64,000 bases of DNA from Pedobacter sp. PF22-3. Its GTDB lineage: Bacteria > Bacteroidota > Bacteroidia > Sphingobacteriales > Sphingobacteriaceae. The stretch is taken from NCBI RefSeq assembly GCF_026239555.1, contig NZ_JAPIVP010000013.1, positions 85,560 through 149,559 on the forward strand, in the 5' to 3' direction. Below, piece after piece: positions 45,598 to 54,475 of the stretch (position 1 is the first letter of the stretch; each line of letters begins with the position of its first letter). A model generated the notes under the pieces. It was not told where the DNA came from, ran no database searches, and saw only the letters and a program-made list of their open reading frames with translations. The position numbers and the translations under genes are program-made.

Positions 45598-45624
45598 AAG
45601 ATGCTGAAATAAATTCAGCATGAC
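45598..45624 (-). repeat. GTC-hairpin-CTT element downstream of the second GIY-YIG gene
   Basis: On the minus strand: GTC, ATGCTGAA, TTTAT, TTCAGCAT, CTT. Compared with 45236 two base pairs of the stem have changed on both sides while the loop is identical. Together they form an inverted pair around the gene. Confidence 0.88.
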
Positions 45625-45641
45625 GATTTTACACCTTAGTA

Positions 45642-47270
45642 ATGAAATCTAAACAAACTTACCTCCTCGCCCTTATAAGTGCATTTTTACTTTGGCTAGC
45701 CTGGCCACCAATGCCTTTTACCACTCCTTTGCTGTTAATCGGTTTAGTACCTTTGTTTATTGCCCTCGATTCCATTTCAGGTAATGCAGAAAAAAAACAA
45801 GGAAAAAAAATTTTCCTGACTGCAGGTTTAACTTTTTTAGTCTGGAATACGGCATCCATTTATTGGGTGTATAATGCAATAAGTGCTTATAATGGCGCAG
45901 CAGTGGCGCTACCCGTTTCCCTAATTCCTTTTGGTCTGGGTGCCTTATTAATGACCTTTGCCTTTTGGTTATACTATAGATTAGGTAAATATGTAAGTAA
46001 AACGATTGCTTATCTGGGCTTGATTTCTTTTTACATCGCTTTAGAATATCTGCAGCAAACCTGGGATTTAGCTTTCCCTTGGATGACATTGGGTAATGGT
46101 TTAGCAGGGATGCACCAGCTGGCACAATGGTATGATTATACTGGTATTTATGGTGGTTCACTATGGATTTTAGTAAGCAATATTCTGGCTTTCGAAGCGT
46201 ATAAGAAATTCAAATCACAAACTGGTTATTTAAGGTTTAGAACAGCAGGTATCTGGGCTTTGGTGGTCATTATTCCCATTGGCATTTCATTAACCAAATA
46301 CTTTACAGCAGCGCAAAAAGGTACGCCAAGTAATGTTGTGGTGGTTCAACCCAATATCGACCCTTATCAAAAATTAGAAAATATTCCACCAGCCGAACAG
46401 ATCAGGATATTGACACACTTATCAGATTCTATCGGACAAACCAATACAGAATATTTTATCTGGCCTGAAACCGCCATTCCAAATTATGCGGATGAAGATA
46501 GGATCAGAAGCAATAACGATTTCATCAACCTGCAAAGCTTTTTATCAAAATACAAAAACGGAACGTTGATCACAGGCATAGAAAGCATTAAAATTTATCA
46601 GGATAAAAGAACAGTAACCTCAAAATTTGATAATCAGAAGGGTATTTATTTTGATAATTTTAACACCGCCATGCAGGTAGAAAATTCTGCTAATGTTCAG
46701 TTTTACCATAAATCCAAATTGGTTCCTGGGGTAGAAAAAATGCCTTTCCCAAAAGTATTTTCTTTTTTAGACGGTGTTTTTGCTCAGTTAGGCGGAACTG
46801 TTGGCGGATGGGGCTGGCAAGATAAGCCAAGTGTACTATATGCTCAAAGTGGCATTGGGGTTGCGCCTGTTGTGTGTTATGAAAGTTTATGGGGCGATTG
46901 GATCGGTGAACAGGTTAAGGATGGCGCACAGTTTATTGCCATTATTACGAATGATGGCTGGTGGGGAAATACTTCAGGAAAAGACCAGCATATGATGTAT
47001 GCCAAACTGAGGGCCATTGAAACCCATCGAGATGTAGCGCGCTCGGCCAATACTGGGATATCCTGTTTCATTAACCAACGTGGCGACGTCATGCAAAAAA
47101 CCAAATGGTGGACCAGAACTGCGCTGAAAGCCAATATCAATCTGAATGACGAAATTACCTTTTATGTAAAAAGTGGAGATATTATTGCAAAATTATTGAG
47201 CATTACAGCCATTCTATTCGCTTTAATTATTCCTTTTAGAAAATGGATCAGGAAACCAAGACATGCTTAA
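45642..47270 (+). CDS. lnt: Apolipoprotein N-acyltransferase
   Basis: A 542-residue membrane enzyme. N-terminal part with about seven helices (1-215), then a periplasmic nitrilase domain: catalytic glutamate in WPETAIPNYADE, lysine in SKLVPGVEKMPF and cysteine in VVCYESLWGD, then a last helix (ITAILFALIIPF). It adds the third acyl chain to lipoproteins. Many lipoproteins are encoded in this window. It overlaps the following DinB gene by 8 bp and lspA follows, so lipoprotein maturation enzymes are grouped. Confidence 0.97.
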   Translation: MKSKQTYLLALISAFLLWLAWPPMPFTTPLLLIGLVPLFIALDSISGNAEKKQGKKIFLTAGLTFLVWNTASIYWVYNAISAYNGAAVALPVSLIPFGLGALLMTFAFWLYYRLGKYVSKTIAYLGLISFYIALEYLQQTWDLAFPWMTLGNGLAGMHQLAQWYDYTGIYGGSLWILVSNILAFEAYKKFKSQTGYLRFRTAGIWALVVIIPIGISLTKYFTAAQKGTPSNVVVVQPNIDPYQKLENIPPAEQIRILTHLSDSIGQTNTEYFIWPETAIPNYADEDRIRSNNDFINLQSFLSKYKNGTLITGIESIKIYQDKRTVTSKFDNQKGIYFDNFNTAMQVENSANVQFYHKSKLVPGVEKMPFPKVFSFLDGVFAQLGGTVGGWGWQDKPSVLYAQSGIGVAPVVCYESLWGDWIGEQVKDGAQFIAIITNDGWWGNTSGKDQHMMYAKLRAIETHRDVARSANTGISCFINQRGDVMQKTKWWTRTALKANINLNDEITFYVKSGDIIAKLLSITAILFALIIPFRKWIRKPRHA

Positions 47271-47724
47271 ACAACAATACGATTTCGTTTTATCGTCCAG
47301 AAATACCCTTTTAACTTATATCGGGATTATTTCTGAACAGGATTTCTTAACCAACAACAGTTCTTTCGGCAGAGGATCTATCAGAAATTTATTGGTTCAT
47401 ATCTGTCAAACCTATTGCGCTTGGATTGGCGAAAGGGCCTTAGGCATTAAACAAGAGTTTTTACCTTTCGAAAACTACCAGACCTTACAAGACTGCCAGA
47501 CTTATTTTAACCAGGTAGATGAATATATTACCTTATTTACCAAAAAATTTAAAGGAAACGAGCTGCAGGAAATGGAATTGTACAGAAATGGAGAAATTTT
47601 AAAGGTAAATCCATTGCAATTGTTTACCCATGTTATTACCCACGAGTTTCATCACAAAGGACAAATCATGTCGTTAAGCAGGCATTTAGGCTACGTACCG
47701 GTTGATGCCGATATTATCAGATAA
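47263..47724 (+). CDS. DinB-like four-helix protein between lnt and lspA
   Basis: A 153-residue DinB/YfiT-superfamily protein. The metal-site histidines are H46 in NLLVHICQTYCAWIG and the pair in HVITHEFHHKGQIMSLSRHLG (near 125-135). Cytoplasmic by sequence. It overlaps lnt by 8 bp and lies 5 bp before lspA, so it is translated with two lipoprotein-maturation enzymes although its own role is unknown. It is only distantly like the DinB protein at 33824. Confidence 0.9.
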   Translation: MLKQQYDFVLSSRNTLLTYIGIISEQDFLTNNSSFGRGSIRNLLVHICQTYCAWIGERALGIKQEFLPFENYQTLQDCQTYFNQVDEYITLFTKKFKGNELQEMELYRNGEILKVNPLQLFTHVITHEFHHKGQIMSLSRHLGYVPVDADIIR

Positions 47725-47729
47725 AAATT

Positions 47730-48236
47730 ATGCAAAAAATAGAAAACCTCCGCTGGTCAGTATTGCTCCTTTTATTAACCTTAAATTTTGGCTGCGACCA
47801 GATTTCTAAAAGAATTGTACGTAACGAAATCAGTGATTATGAACATATCAGCATTATAAAAGACCGTTTCACCTTAACAAAGGTAGAAAACAGTGGTGCA
47901 TTTTTAAGTTTGGGCGATAACATGCCCTATATATTCAGACTCCTTATTTTAACAGGCTTACCACTATTATTTTTGGTTTACGGGTTATATTTTCTGTTCG
48001 CCAAACGTAATTTAACCATGACGATGCAAATCGCCTTGTGCTTTCTGATTGGTGGCGGTATTGGCAATTTATATGATCGGATTATACATGGATCGGTTAC
48101 CGATTTTATGCATATGGATTTTTACCTCTTCCAAACAGGTGTTTTTAATTTTGCCGATATCTCAATTATGATTGGCGTAGGCACATTGCTTTTTCAGTCA
48201 ATCAGAAGTAACCAGGTTAAACTACAAGCCGATTAG
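47730..48236 (+). CDS. lspA: Lipoprotein signal peptidase (SPase II)
   Basis: A 168-residue aspartyl membrane protease with four helices. DQISK (about 24-28), KVENSGAFLSLG, the catalytic aspartates in GGGIGNLYDRIIHGSVTDFM and FNFADISIMIG are all present. It removes signal peptides of prolipoproteins at the inner membrane before Lnt acts. Last gene of the lnt-dinB-lspA unit; an inverted repeat follows at 48281. Confidence 0.97.
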   Translation: MQKIENLRWSVLLLLLTLNFGCDQISKRIVRNEISDYEHISIIKDRFTLTKVENSGAFLSLGDNMPYIFRLLILTGLPLLFLVYGLYFLFAKRNLTMTMQIALCFLIGGGIGNLYDRIIHGSVTDFMHMDFYLFQTGVFNFADISIMIGVGTLLFQSIRSNQVKLQAD

Positions 48237-48280
48237 GGAAAAAAGCTTAGATCGAAAACACTAATTAAGACTACAAAATA

Positions 48281-48318
48281 ATAGTCATAAAAATACAAAA
48301 TTATGTTTTTATGACTAT
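48281..48318 (+). promoter_or_regulatory. Perfect 13-bp inverted repeat before the M57 protease gene
   Basis: ATAGTCATAAAAA (48281-48293) and TTTTTATGACTAT (48306-48318) pair perfectly around 12 nt. The right arm runs into TATATTTA (48316 on), a -7-like box 45 bp before the protease start. It could end the lnt-dinB-lspA transcript or be an operator. Confidence 0.6.
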
Positions 48319-48366
48319 ATTTATCTATGTAATACCTAATTACGATCTAAACTAAAAACCTAAACG

Positions 48367-49116
48367 ATGAAAAACTTATTTAAAAAAGCTGCTTTGGTTG
48401 CCTTGCTATCAACAGTTATTCTTTCGTGTACGAAAAAAAATGATGTTCCTGCTGACACGGAAATTCAAACTAATCAAAATCAAAAAGTGCTTGCTTACAT
48501 TAAAAATCTCGGGTTTACGGATGCGCAGATCGTAGATAGCGGTGATAATTATGTAGTTGATGGAGATATAGTATTTAGTAAAAAAATGGAAGTTCCGGCT
48601 GATTATGGAAAAGCGATAACAGAACAATATTACAATGGTTATATCGTAACCAACAGTACTAATATCCGGGTAAAAATTGATCCTTCAATAACCAGCATGA
48701 CCAGCGAAATCAATTCTGCAATTAACCAATGGAATACGGTACCAAATTCTAAACTAAAATTTGTAATCACAACCGGAACGGTGTATGATATCCTGATTAA
48801 AGTGGATAATACAATCGGAAGTTCTACCTGTGGACAGGCATATCTGTCAACATCAAATGGTAAAGCGGGTAATACCGTTTGGATCAACCAGGCCCTTATC
48901 CAAAACAATTCTTTTGCACAGCGTACCAGAACCATTACACATGAGTTTGGCCACACCATCTCATTTAAGCATACTAATCAATCTACCACAACCAATGTTC
49001 CTGGCGTTGGAGGAACAGATGCACAATCGCTAATGAACGGTGGACAATGCGGAAGTGGTGCTACTGTTTTATCTACTAAAGATAAACAAGCTACTGCAGT
49101 ATTGTATCCTTTATAG
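48367..49116 (+). CDS. M57-type zinc metalloprotease lipoprotein
   Basis: A 249-residue lipoprotein: signal ends TVILSC (cysteine 21). The catalytic zinc site HEFGHTISFKH is at 192-202 and the Met-turn is SLMNGGQCGSG. The order and spacing fit the peptidase M57/dual-action HEIGH family of Bacteroidota. The N-terminal part (30-100) may act as a pro-region. It should be attached to the outer membrane. It is monocistronic, with a strong terminator at 49158. Confidence 0.9.
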   Translation: MKNLFKKAALVALLSTVILSCTKKNDVPADTEIQTNQNQKVLAYIKNLGFTDAQIVDSGDNYVVDGDIVFSKKMEVPADYGKAITEQYYNGYIVTNSTNIRVKIDPSITSMTSEINSAINQWNTVPNSKLKFVITTGTVYDILIKVDNTIGSSTCGQAYLSTSNGKAGNTVWINQALIQNNSFAQRTRTITHEFGHTISFKHTNQSTTTNVPGVGGTDAQSLMNGGQCGSGATVLSTKDKQATAVLYPL

Positions 49117-49157
49117 TTAAAAAATCAGATAAATAACCTAAAAAGATCGTAATGAAA

Positions 49158-49193
49158 GAGAAGCTGTTTCTGTGAAACAGCTTCTCTTTTTTT
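49158..49193 (+). terminator. Terminator of the M57 protease gene
   Basis: GAGAAGCTGTTTC and GAAACAGCTTCTC form a perfect 13-bp stem with TGT loop, followed by seven T. Confidence 0.95.
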
Positions 49194-49254
49194 AAAATGC
49201 TTATTTAAGAAAGATTGGGAAATAATTTTTACAACAAGATTTCTTAACAAAGAA

Positions 49255-49288
49255 TTGGCAGCTTTATACAAACATATTTTTATCTTTA
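49255..49288 (+). promoter_or_regulatory. Likely promoter of the OsmC gene
   Basis: TTGG at 49255-49258 and TATCTTTA at 49281-49288, 32 bp before the ATG, resemble the Bacteroidota promoter. Confidence 0.45.
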
Positions 49289-49320
49289 AGTGTTAAACAA
49301 TCTAAAAATCAAGTCCGATC

Positions 49321-49737
49321 ATGAAAAGAAATGCAACAGCCGTATGGCAAGGTTCTATCAAAGAAGGTAGTGGTAACATCACTACACAAAGTACTACTTT
49401 AAATAATACTCAATATTCTTTCAATACTCGCTTTGCAGATGGTGTGGGTACAAATCCAGAAGAATTAATTGCTGCTGCACACGCAGGTTGTTTTACCATG
49501 AAACTATCTGCTAACTTAACTGAAGCAGGATTTACAGCAGATAAATTGGAAACTAAATGTGAAATTAACCTTGACCCATCAAAAGGTGAAATTGTAGAAT
49601 CACATTTAACTTTAACAGCTTCTGTACCTGATTTAACACAGGAAAAATTTGATGAGCTGGTAGCAGATGCAGAAAAAAACTGTCCCATCTCTAAATTATT
49701 GAATACAACCATTACAGTTGATGCTACTTTAGCGTAA
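49321..49737 (+). CDS. OsmC family peroxiredoxin
   Basis: A 138-residue OsmC/Ohr-fold protein. The two active cysteines are visible in AAAHAGCFTMKLSANL (C about 59) and DAEKNCPISKLL (C about 121), the OsmC arrangement. FADGVGTNPEELIAAAHAG is the conserved loop. It reduces organic hydroperoxides in the cytoplasm. Length and motifs are normal. It has its own promoter and no partners beside it. Confidence 0.96.
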   Translation: MKRNATAVWQGSIKEGSGNITTQSTTLNNTQYSFNTRFADGVGTNPEELIAAAHAGCFTMKLSANLTEAGFTADKLETKCEINLDPSKGEIVESHLTLTASVPDLTQEKFDELVADAEKNCPISKLLNTTITVDATLA

Positions 49738-49761
49738 AATTAATCACATCCTCAAGAGATC

Positions 49762-49857
49762 GTCATTTCGAGCGGAGTGCAACGCAGTCGAGAAATCTTT
49801 TAAAAGAGCTCTCCCCGCCTTTACGGGCAAGCCGCTGCGCTCCAGTCGTGATGACGA
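49762..49857 (+). repeat. Paired GTC-hairpin element, ATTTCGA type
   Basis: The left half (49762-49799) is GTC, ATTTCGAG, inner TGC/GCA stem, CGAGAAAT, CTT. The right half runs opposite and ends GCGCTCCAGTCGTGATGAC. Together they resemble the pairs at 21425 and 39873. Confidence 0.75.
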
Positions 49858-49929
49858 ATCCTCTACGATTCGCAGGTTTAAGCTACTAATCGCTTACGCA
49901 GTTAACCAAGAATTAAACAATCAAAATGC

Positions 49930-51570
49930 CTAAGCCATATATTTCCCCACAATTGGCATTCTTCTTCCCATGCCAAAGGCTTTTGGTGATACCCTTAAGA
50001 TAGGTGGAGTTTGGTAACGTTTAAACTCGGCAATATTTACCATCTTTAAAATGCGTAACACCAATGCTTCATCAAAACCCTGAGCAATAATGGCTTTTGA
50101 GCCTTGTTGCTTTTCGATGTGCTGATATAATATTTTATCAAGGATTTCATATTCAGGCAAAGAATCCGAATCTTTCTGATCAGGCCTCAATTCTGCCGAA
50201 GGGGGTTTAACAATAGTATTGATCGGAATAATTTCCCTTTCTTTATTAATGTACTTCGCCAGCTCAAAAACCTGCATTTTATATACATCACCAATAACAC
50301 CAATTGCACCGCACATATCGCCATACAGCGTACCATAGCCTACCGCACATTCACTTTTGTTAGAGGTATTTAATAAAATATAACCAAATTTATTGCTCAT
50401 CGCCATATTAATAATGCCGCGGATCCGAGCCTGGATATTTTCTTCCGTCAGGTTAAAAGGCAAGCCTTTGAAAGCTGGTGCCAGCGTGTGATCGAAAGCA
50501 TCGGCAACGTCTTTAATAGGCACAATTTCGTGCATGCAACCAATATTATTAACCAGATCTAAAGCATCTTGTACAGAATGATCGGATGAAAATTTAGATG
50601 GCATTAAAACAGCCATTACATGCTCGGGGCCTAATGCACGACAGGCGAGGGCACAAACCACTGCTGAATCAATTCCGCCAGACAGGCCTAAAACCGCTTT
50701 ACTAAACCCAGATTTCTGAAAATAATCTTTTATCCCTAAAACTAAGGCATCATGAATTTGTTCGATATCTGTTAATCTTTCCGATTTGGGATACTTATTG
50801 CGCACATTTTCAACCTCTTCCAGATCAAATACCTGAAGGTCTTCTTCAAAATATTTCATTTCTGCTTTCATGGCTCCATCAGCGTCGAAAACCAAAGAAC
50901 CGCCATCAAAAATAATCTCAGTCTGCGCACCCACCTGGTTTACATAAAATACGGGCAGGTGATATTTTTTCGCATTGTCAGCCAATACTTTTATGCGTTC
51001 ATCATCATGGGTATAAGAGAAAGGTGATGCTGCAATATTAATCATTACATCAGGTTGCTCTTTAATCAGCTCATCCATTGGATTTGATACATACAATGGA
51101 TTATCATTAATATTCCAAAGATCTTCACAAATGGTCAAGGCAATTTTTTTACCCTTAAAATCAATACAGTTAAATTGTGTGGCAGGTTCGAAATAGCGAT
51201 ATTCATCAAAAACATCATAGGTAGGCAATAATGCTTTTTTAACAACTGCCTTAATTTTTCCTTCCTCAATAAAATAAGCTGCATTATACAGGTCTTTTCC
51301 TTGTAATATCTCATTTTTGATAGGCAGGCCAACAATGCAGGCAATATCGGTGCAGTGTTTGGCTATTTCCTGAGCTGCGCTTTCGCACAATGCAATAAAC
51401 TCTTCAAACTCCAGAAAATCCCTTGGAGGATAACCACAAATAGCCAATTCGGCAAAAACCACCAGATCTGCTCCTTTATCTTTCGCTAATTGAATATTTT
51501 CGGTTATTTTTTTAGTATTGGCTTCAAAGTTCCCGATGTGGTAATTAAGTTGTGCGAGTGCTATTTTCAT
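49930..51570 (-). CDS. nadE: Glutamine-dependent NAD+ synthetase
   Basis: A 546-residue two-domain enzyme. The N-terminal nitrilase-type glutaminase has E in VFAELAICGYPPRDF, K in VKKALLPTYDVFDEYRYF and C in LTICEDLWN. The C-terminal synthetase has the ATP loop LGLSGGIDSAVVCAL and STSNKSE-like NTSNKSECAVGYGTLYGD. It converts nicotinate adenine dinucleotide to NAD+ using glutamine. Normal length and no changes in key residues. Followed downstream by a gene-free stretch with the hairpin pair at 49762. Confidence 0.98.
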   Translation of the reverse strand: MKIALAQLNYHIGNFEANTKKITENIQLAKDKGADLVVFAELAICGYPPRDFLEFEEFIALCESAAQEIAKHCTDIACIVGLPIKNEILQGKDLYNAAYFIEEGKIKAVVKKALLPTYDVFDEYRYFEPATQFNCIDFKGKKIALTICEDLWNINDNPLYVSNPMDELIKEQPDVMINIAASPFSYTHDDERIKVLADNAKKYHLPVFYVNQVGAQTEIIFDGGSLVFDADGAMKAEMKYFEEDLQVFDLEEVENVRNKYPKSERLTDIEQIHDALVLGIKDYFQKSGFSKAVLGLSGGIDSAVVCALACRALGPEHVMAVLMPSKFSSDHSVQDALDLVNNIGCMHEIVPIKDVADAFDHTLAPAFKGLPFNLTEENIQARIRGIINMAMSNKFGYILLNTSNKSECAVGYGTLYGDMCGAIGVIGDVYKMQVFELAKYINKEREIIPINTIVKPPSAELRPDQKDSDSLPEYEILDKILYQHIEKQQGSKAIIAQGFDEALVLRILKMVNIAEFKRYQTPPILRVSPKAFGMGRRMPIVGKYMA

Positions 51571-51614
51571 GTTTAATGTATCAAGGAGTAAGTATCAAGA
51601 CAAAAATATCCAGA

Positions 51615-52283
51615 TTAAAAGAATACGCCGAAATTAAGCGCTAAATAATGACTTCTAACATCTCTGGCTTTATCTGTTACAATATTAGTGAACCCATTAT
51701 TAAAAGTTAAACCAGCTACGATACTGGTATTGCCAGAAATATCAAATTCGCCACCTCCACCAATAATTAATCCGGCACGGTAAAGCTTGATGTGATCAGA
51801 CACATTTAAATTATCGCCAACAACTGCTCCACCTGTAACTGCATCTTGTTTTGCACTAATGTTGATTGAATTAGACAACCCGAACTGGCCATACCAACGC
51901 TTTCCATCAGTTTTTACGGTTTTTAATTTTATGGTTAAAGGCAAGTCTATGTATTGCAGTTTATATTTTAAATCATAAGCTTTCGGTGCCGAACCGGGCG
52001 CATAGTAAGGTAAAACATTGGCCTCTGTACTTTTACCATTAATGGAAGTAATTGTCAGCGCAGTAGAAAAACTATAATTTGGAGCAAAATTAAAATCACC
52101 AATTAATCCATAAGAAAAGCCCAAACCTATTCCATCTGTTTTTCCCTGCTCGGGTTTAACCCAACCAAAAGTTGGGGTTGCAGTTAAACCCAACCTAAAA
52201 CCGTAACTGGTTAAAGGCGAATTTTGCGCCCAGGCACCAAAACTTAAAACAGATAAAATTAAAATGGTTGATATTCTTTTCAT
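51615..52283 (-). CDS. Outer-membrane beta-barrel (porin-like) protein
   Basis: A 222-residue protein: signal peptide MKRISTILILSVLSFGAWAQ, then about eight strands of the small outer-membrane barrel type (FGFRLGLTATPTFG-like opening, KLKTVKTDGKRWYGQFGLS, and a final strand LALNFGVFF). This fits the PorT/outer membrane protein beta-barrel family common in Bacteroidota. Start taken at ATG 52283, which yields the signal peptide; the frame is open further. It is divergent from gldB with only 30 bp between starts. Confidence 0.87.
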   Translation of the reverse strand: MKRISTILILSVLSFGAWAQNSPLTSYGFRLGLTATPTFGWVKPEQGKTDGIGLGFSYGLIGDFNFAPNYSFSTALTITSINGKSTEANVLPYYAPGSAPKAYDLKYKLQYIDLPLTIKLKTVKTDGKRWYGQFGLSNSINISAKQDAVTGGAVVGDNLNVSDHIKLYRAGLIIGGGGEFDISGNTSIVAGLTFNNGFTNIVTDKARDVRSHYLALNFGVFF

Positions 52284-52299
52284 GCTATAGGTGTTTATA

Positions 52300-52307
52300 T
52301 ATATTTG
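52300..52307 (+). promoter_or_regulatory. -7 box very close to the gldB start codon
   Basis: TATATTTG is an exact TAnnTTTG match ending 6 bp before ATG 52314. If used, the gldB mRNA would start at or just before the start codon. Confidence 0.4.
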
Positions 52308-52313
52308 TGATAC

Positions 52314-53348
52314 ATGATGTATAACGTAAAACACTGGCAAATTTATCTAATTTTTCTTTTTGCCATCACATTTATTTCCTGCAGGCAGAACAACAGGCCC
52401 GATGTAAGTAATATACAGGTAAGCATTAAAATTGAAAGATTTGATAAAGAGCTGTTTAATGGAAAAAACAAGGATGTGATTGATGTAGATAAGCAACTTG
52501 CTTCAAAATATGACGTGTTTTATGACGATTTTATCCATCGGATTTTAGACAGTAAATATTCCAACACCGAATCGTTGAACAATTTATACCATGATCGGGC
52601 CTATACAGATTTAAGCAAGGAAGTAGATAGTGTTTTTCCAAATTTAAAGGCACAGGAAGAGGGACTAAACGAGACTTTTAAATACATTAAATATTATTAC
52701 CCAAAGGCGAAGATTCCAAAATTCATTTCCTTTGCTTCAGGTTTTGCTTACCAGATGCCGGTTGGTGATAACTATCTGGGCATTGGCTTAGATATGTTTC
52801 TGGGCAAAGACAGCAAATTTTACAGGGCTATAGTGCAAAGTGTACCGCTATATCTTTCCAGGAGGTTTACACCTGAATATATTGTGCCCCGCGTAGCCGA
52901 AACCTATGCACATGAAGAACTTTTTGCAGAGCCTGATGATAATAGAACCTTATTGGCTAAAATGATTTTTCAGGGAAAAATTTTATACTTTCTCGACCAG
53001 GTTTTGCCCGAAGATGTAGACGATTCTACTAAAATCGGATATACCCAACAGCAAATGGATTGGGTACAAAATTTTGAAGGAGATATTTGGGCATATTTTT
53101 TAGAGAACAATTATCTGTATGAAACAGACTATCAAAAAATCCAGGTATTTTTATCTGAAGGGCCTTTTACGCCAGGTTTAGGCGAAAATAGAGATTCGGC
53201 ACCAAAATTGGGTGTATGGATGGGATGGCAAATAGTTAAAAAATATATGAAAACGCATCCTGACATTACTGTGCAACAGTTAATGGCAGATAATGATGCG
53301 CAGAAAATTTTAAAGGAATCGAAGTATAAACCAAAACAACAGAAGTAG
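52314..53348 (+). CDS. gldB: Gliding-motility lipoprotein GldB
   Basis: A 344-residue lipoprotein: hydrophobic YLIFLFAITFISC with cysteine 23. The following IKIERFDKELFNGKN opens the family domain, with DDFIHRILD and PVGDNYLGIGLDMFLGKDS as characteristic parts. GldB is needed for gliding and type IX secretion-associated functions in Flavobacterium; in non-gliding relatives it is kept with unknown role. No other gld genes are in the window. ATG at 52317 is equally possible. The patatin gene follows 43 bp later. Confidence 0.93.
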   Translation: MMYNVKHWQIYLIFLFAITFISCRQNNRPDVSNIQVSIKIERFDKELFNGKNKDVIDVDKQLASKYDVFYDDFIHRILDSKYSNTESLNNLYHDRAYTDLSKEVDSVFPNLKAQEEGLNETFKYIKYYYPKAKIPKFISFASGFAYQMPVGDNYLGIGLDMFLGKDSKFYRAIVQSVPLYLSRRFTPEYIVPRVAETYAHEELFAEPDDNRTLLAKMIFQGKILYFLDQVLPEDVDDSTKIGYTQQQMDWVQNFEGDIWAYFLENNYLYETDYQKIQVFLSEGPFTPGLGENRDSAPKLGVWMGWQIVKKYMKTHPDITVQQLMADNDAQKILKESKYKPKQQK

Positions 53349-53391
53349 TTTTCAGTTAGCAGTATCAGTTCAAACAATTAACCCATAAAAA

Positions 53392-54162
53392 ATGAAAGTT
53401 GGCATTGTATTATCAGGCGGAGGCATTAGGGGAATAGCACATTTAGGCGTTTTAAAGGCCTTTAGCAATTTGGGCATTACCTTTAGCCACATTAGCGGAA
53501 CAAGTGCAGGAGCCATTGCCGGAGCTTTTTTTGCTGCAGGCATAGATCCGGAAGAAGGGTTAAGTATTTTCCTTAAAACAAAACTTTGGCGCTTTGTACG
53601 TCCGGCAGTGGGTTCGCTAGGCTTAATTAATATTGAAAATACCGCTTTAATTTTAAAAGAATATTTCCCTGAAGATTCAATCGATAAACTAAAAATACCT
53701 TTAACCATAGCTGCTGTAAATTTTAGTGAAGGCCGGTTGGTTTACTTTACAAAAGGACCACTAATCAGGGCCATTCATGCCTCTAGTTGTATACCCGGTA
53801 TTTTTAAACCCATTATGATCGATGGTCAGATGTATGTGGATGGCGGTATTTTAAATAATTTTCCGGTTGAACCTTTAATGGACGACTGCGATTTCATTAT
53901 AGGCTCATCCTGTAACCACCTTAAGCCAGTTGATAAAATCACAGGAATCACCAATCTAATGGGCCGTGCAGGTATCATGTCTATTAACCATGATATGGAA
54001 AGAAAAGCTAAATTTTGCAATGTACTGATCGAACCTAAAGGTTTAGGGGCCATTAGTACATTCGACATGAAACGTGCGGAAGACATTTATTGGCTGGCAC
54101 ACGAAGAAGCCTTAATTACCATTAAAAACAGCCCGACCATTTCTGAATTAATTACAAAATAA
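53392..54162 (+). CDS. Patatin-like phospholipase
   Basis: A 256-residue patatin-fold lipase. Oxyanion loop SGGGIRGIAHLG (8-19), nucleophile S38 in GTSAG, and catalytic aspartate D150 in YVDGGILNNFPVE, so the Ser-Asp dyad is complete. Members hydrolyse acyl esters of phospholipids; no secretion signal is present, so it is cytoplasmic. It has the same strand as gldB and may be read through from it. Confidence 0.95.
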   Translation: MKVGIVLSGGGIRGIAHLGVLKAFSNLGITFSHISGTSAGAIAGAFFAAGIDPEEGLSIFLKTKLWRFVRPAVGSLGLINIENTALILKEYFPEDSIDKLKIPLTIAAVNFSEGRLVYFTKGPLIRAIHASSCIPGIFKPIMIDGQMYVDGGILNNFPVEPLMDDCDFIIGSSCNHLKPVDKITGITNLMGRAGIMSINHDMERKAKFCNVLIEPKGLGAISTFDMKRAEDIYWLAHEEALITIKNSPTISELITK

Positions 54163-54475
54163 GGAACTAATTTTCATATATTTTTTTTCTAAAAAGTAAT
54201 ATTAATTATACATGATTATAATTTAAAAATTCATTTATATCATGCATATATAATACGCTAGTGAAATAAAAATATTACAAATCTATTGGTAATAACATAT
54301 TTAAATTTTACTTTAGGACGTACATCGCAAATATGCGGCAAACAAACCTAAATTTCTATCTATGTTTTTCAACCAAATTATTCTTTTCCAAAGAAGAAGA
54401 ATTCCTGTCTTCACAATTTTCTAAATGATTTCTCCGCCAAAAATCAGATCATTATTTTACCTAAAAAACCTAAAC
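54163..54475 (+). other. AT-rich promoter region of the astacin-like gene
   Basis: No gene. Very AT-rich, with repeated ATATATAAT tracts from 54175 to 54260 and a pyrimidine-rich TTCTTTTCC stretch near 54385. No clear boxes can be chosen. Confidence 0.35.
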
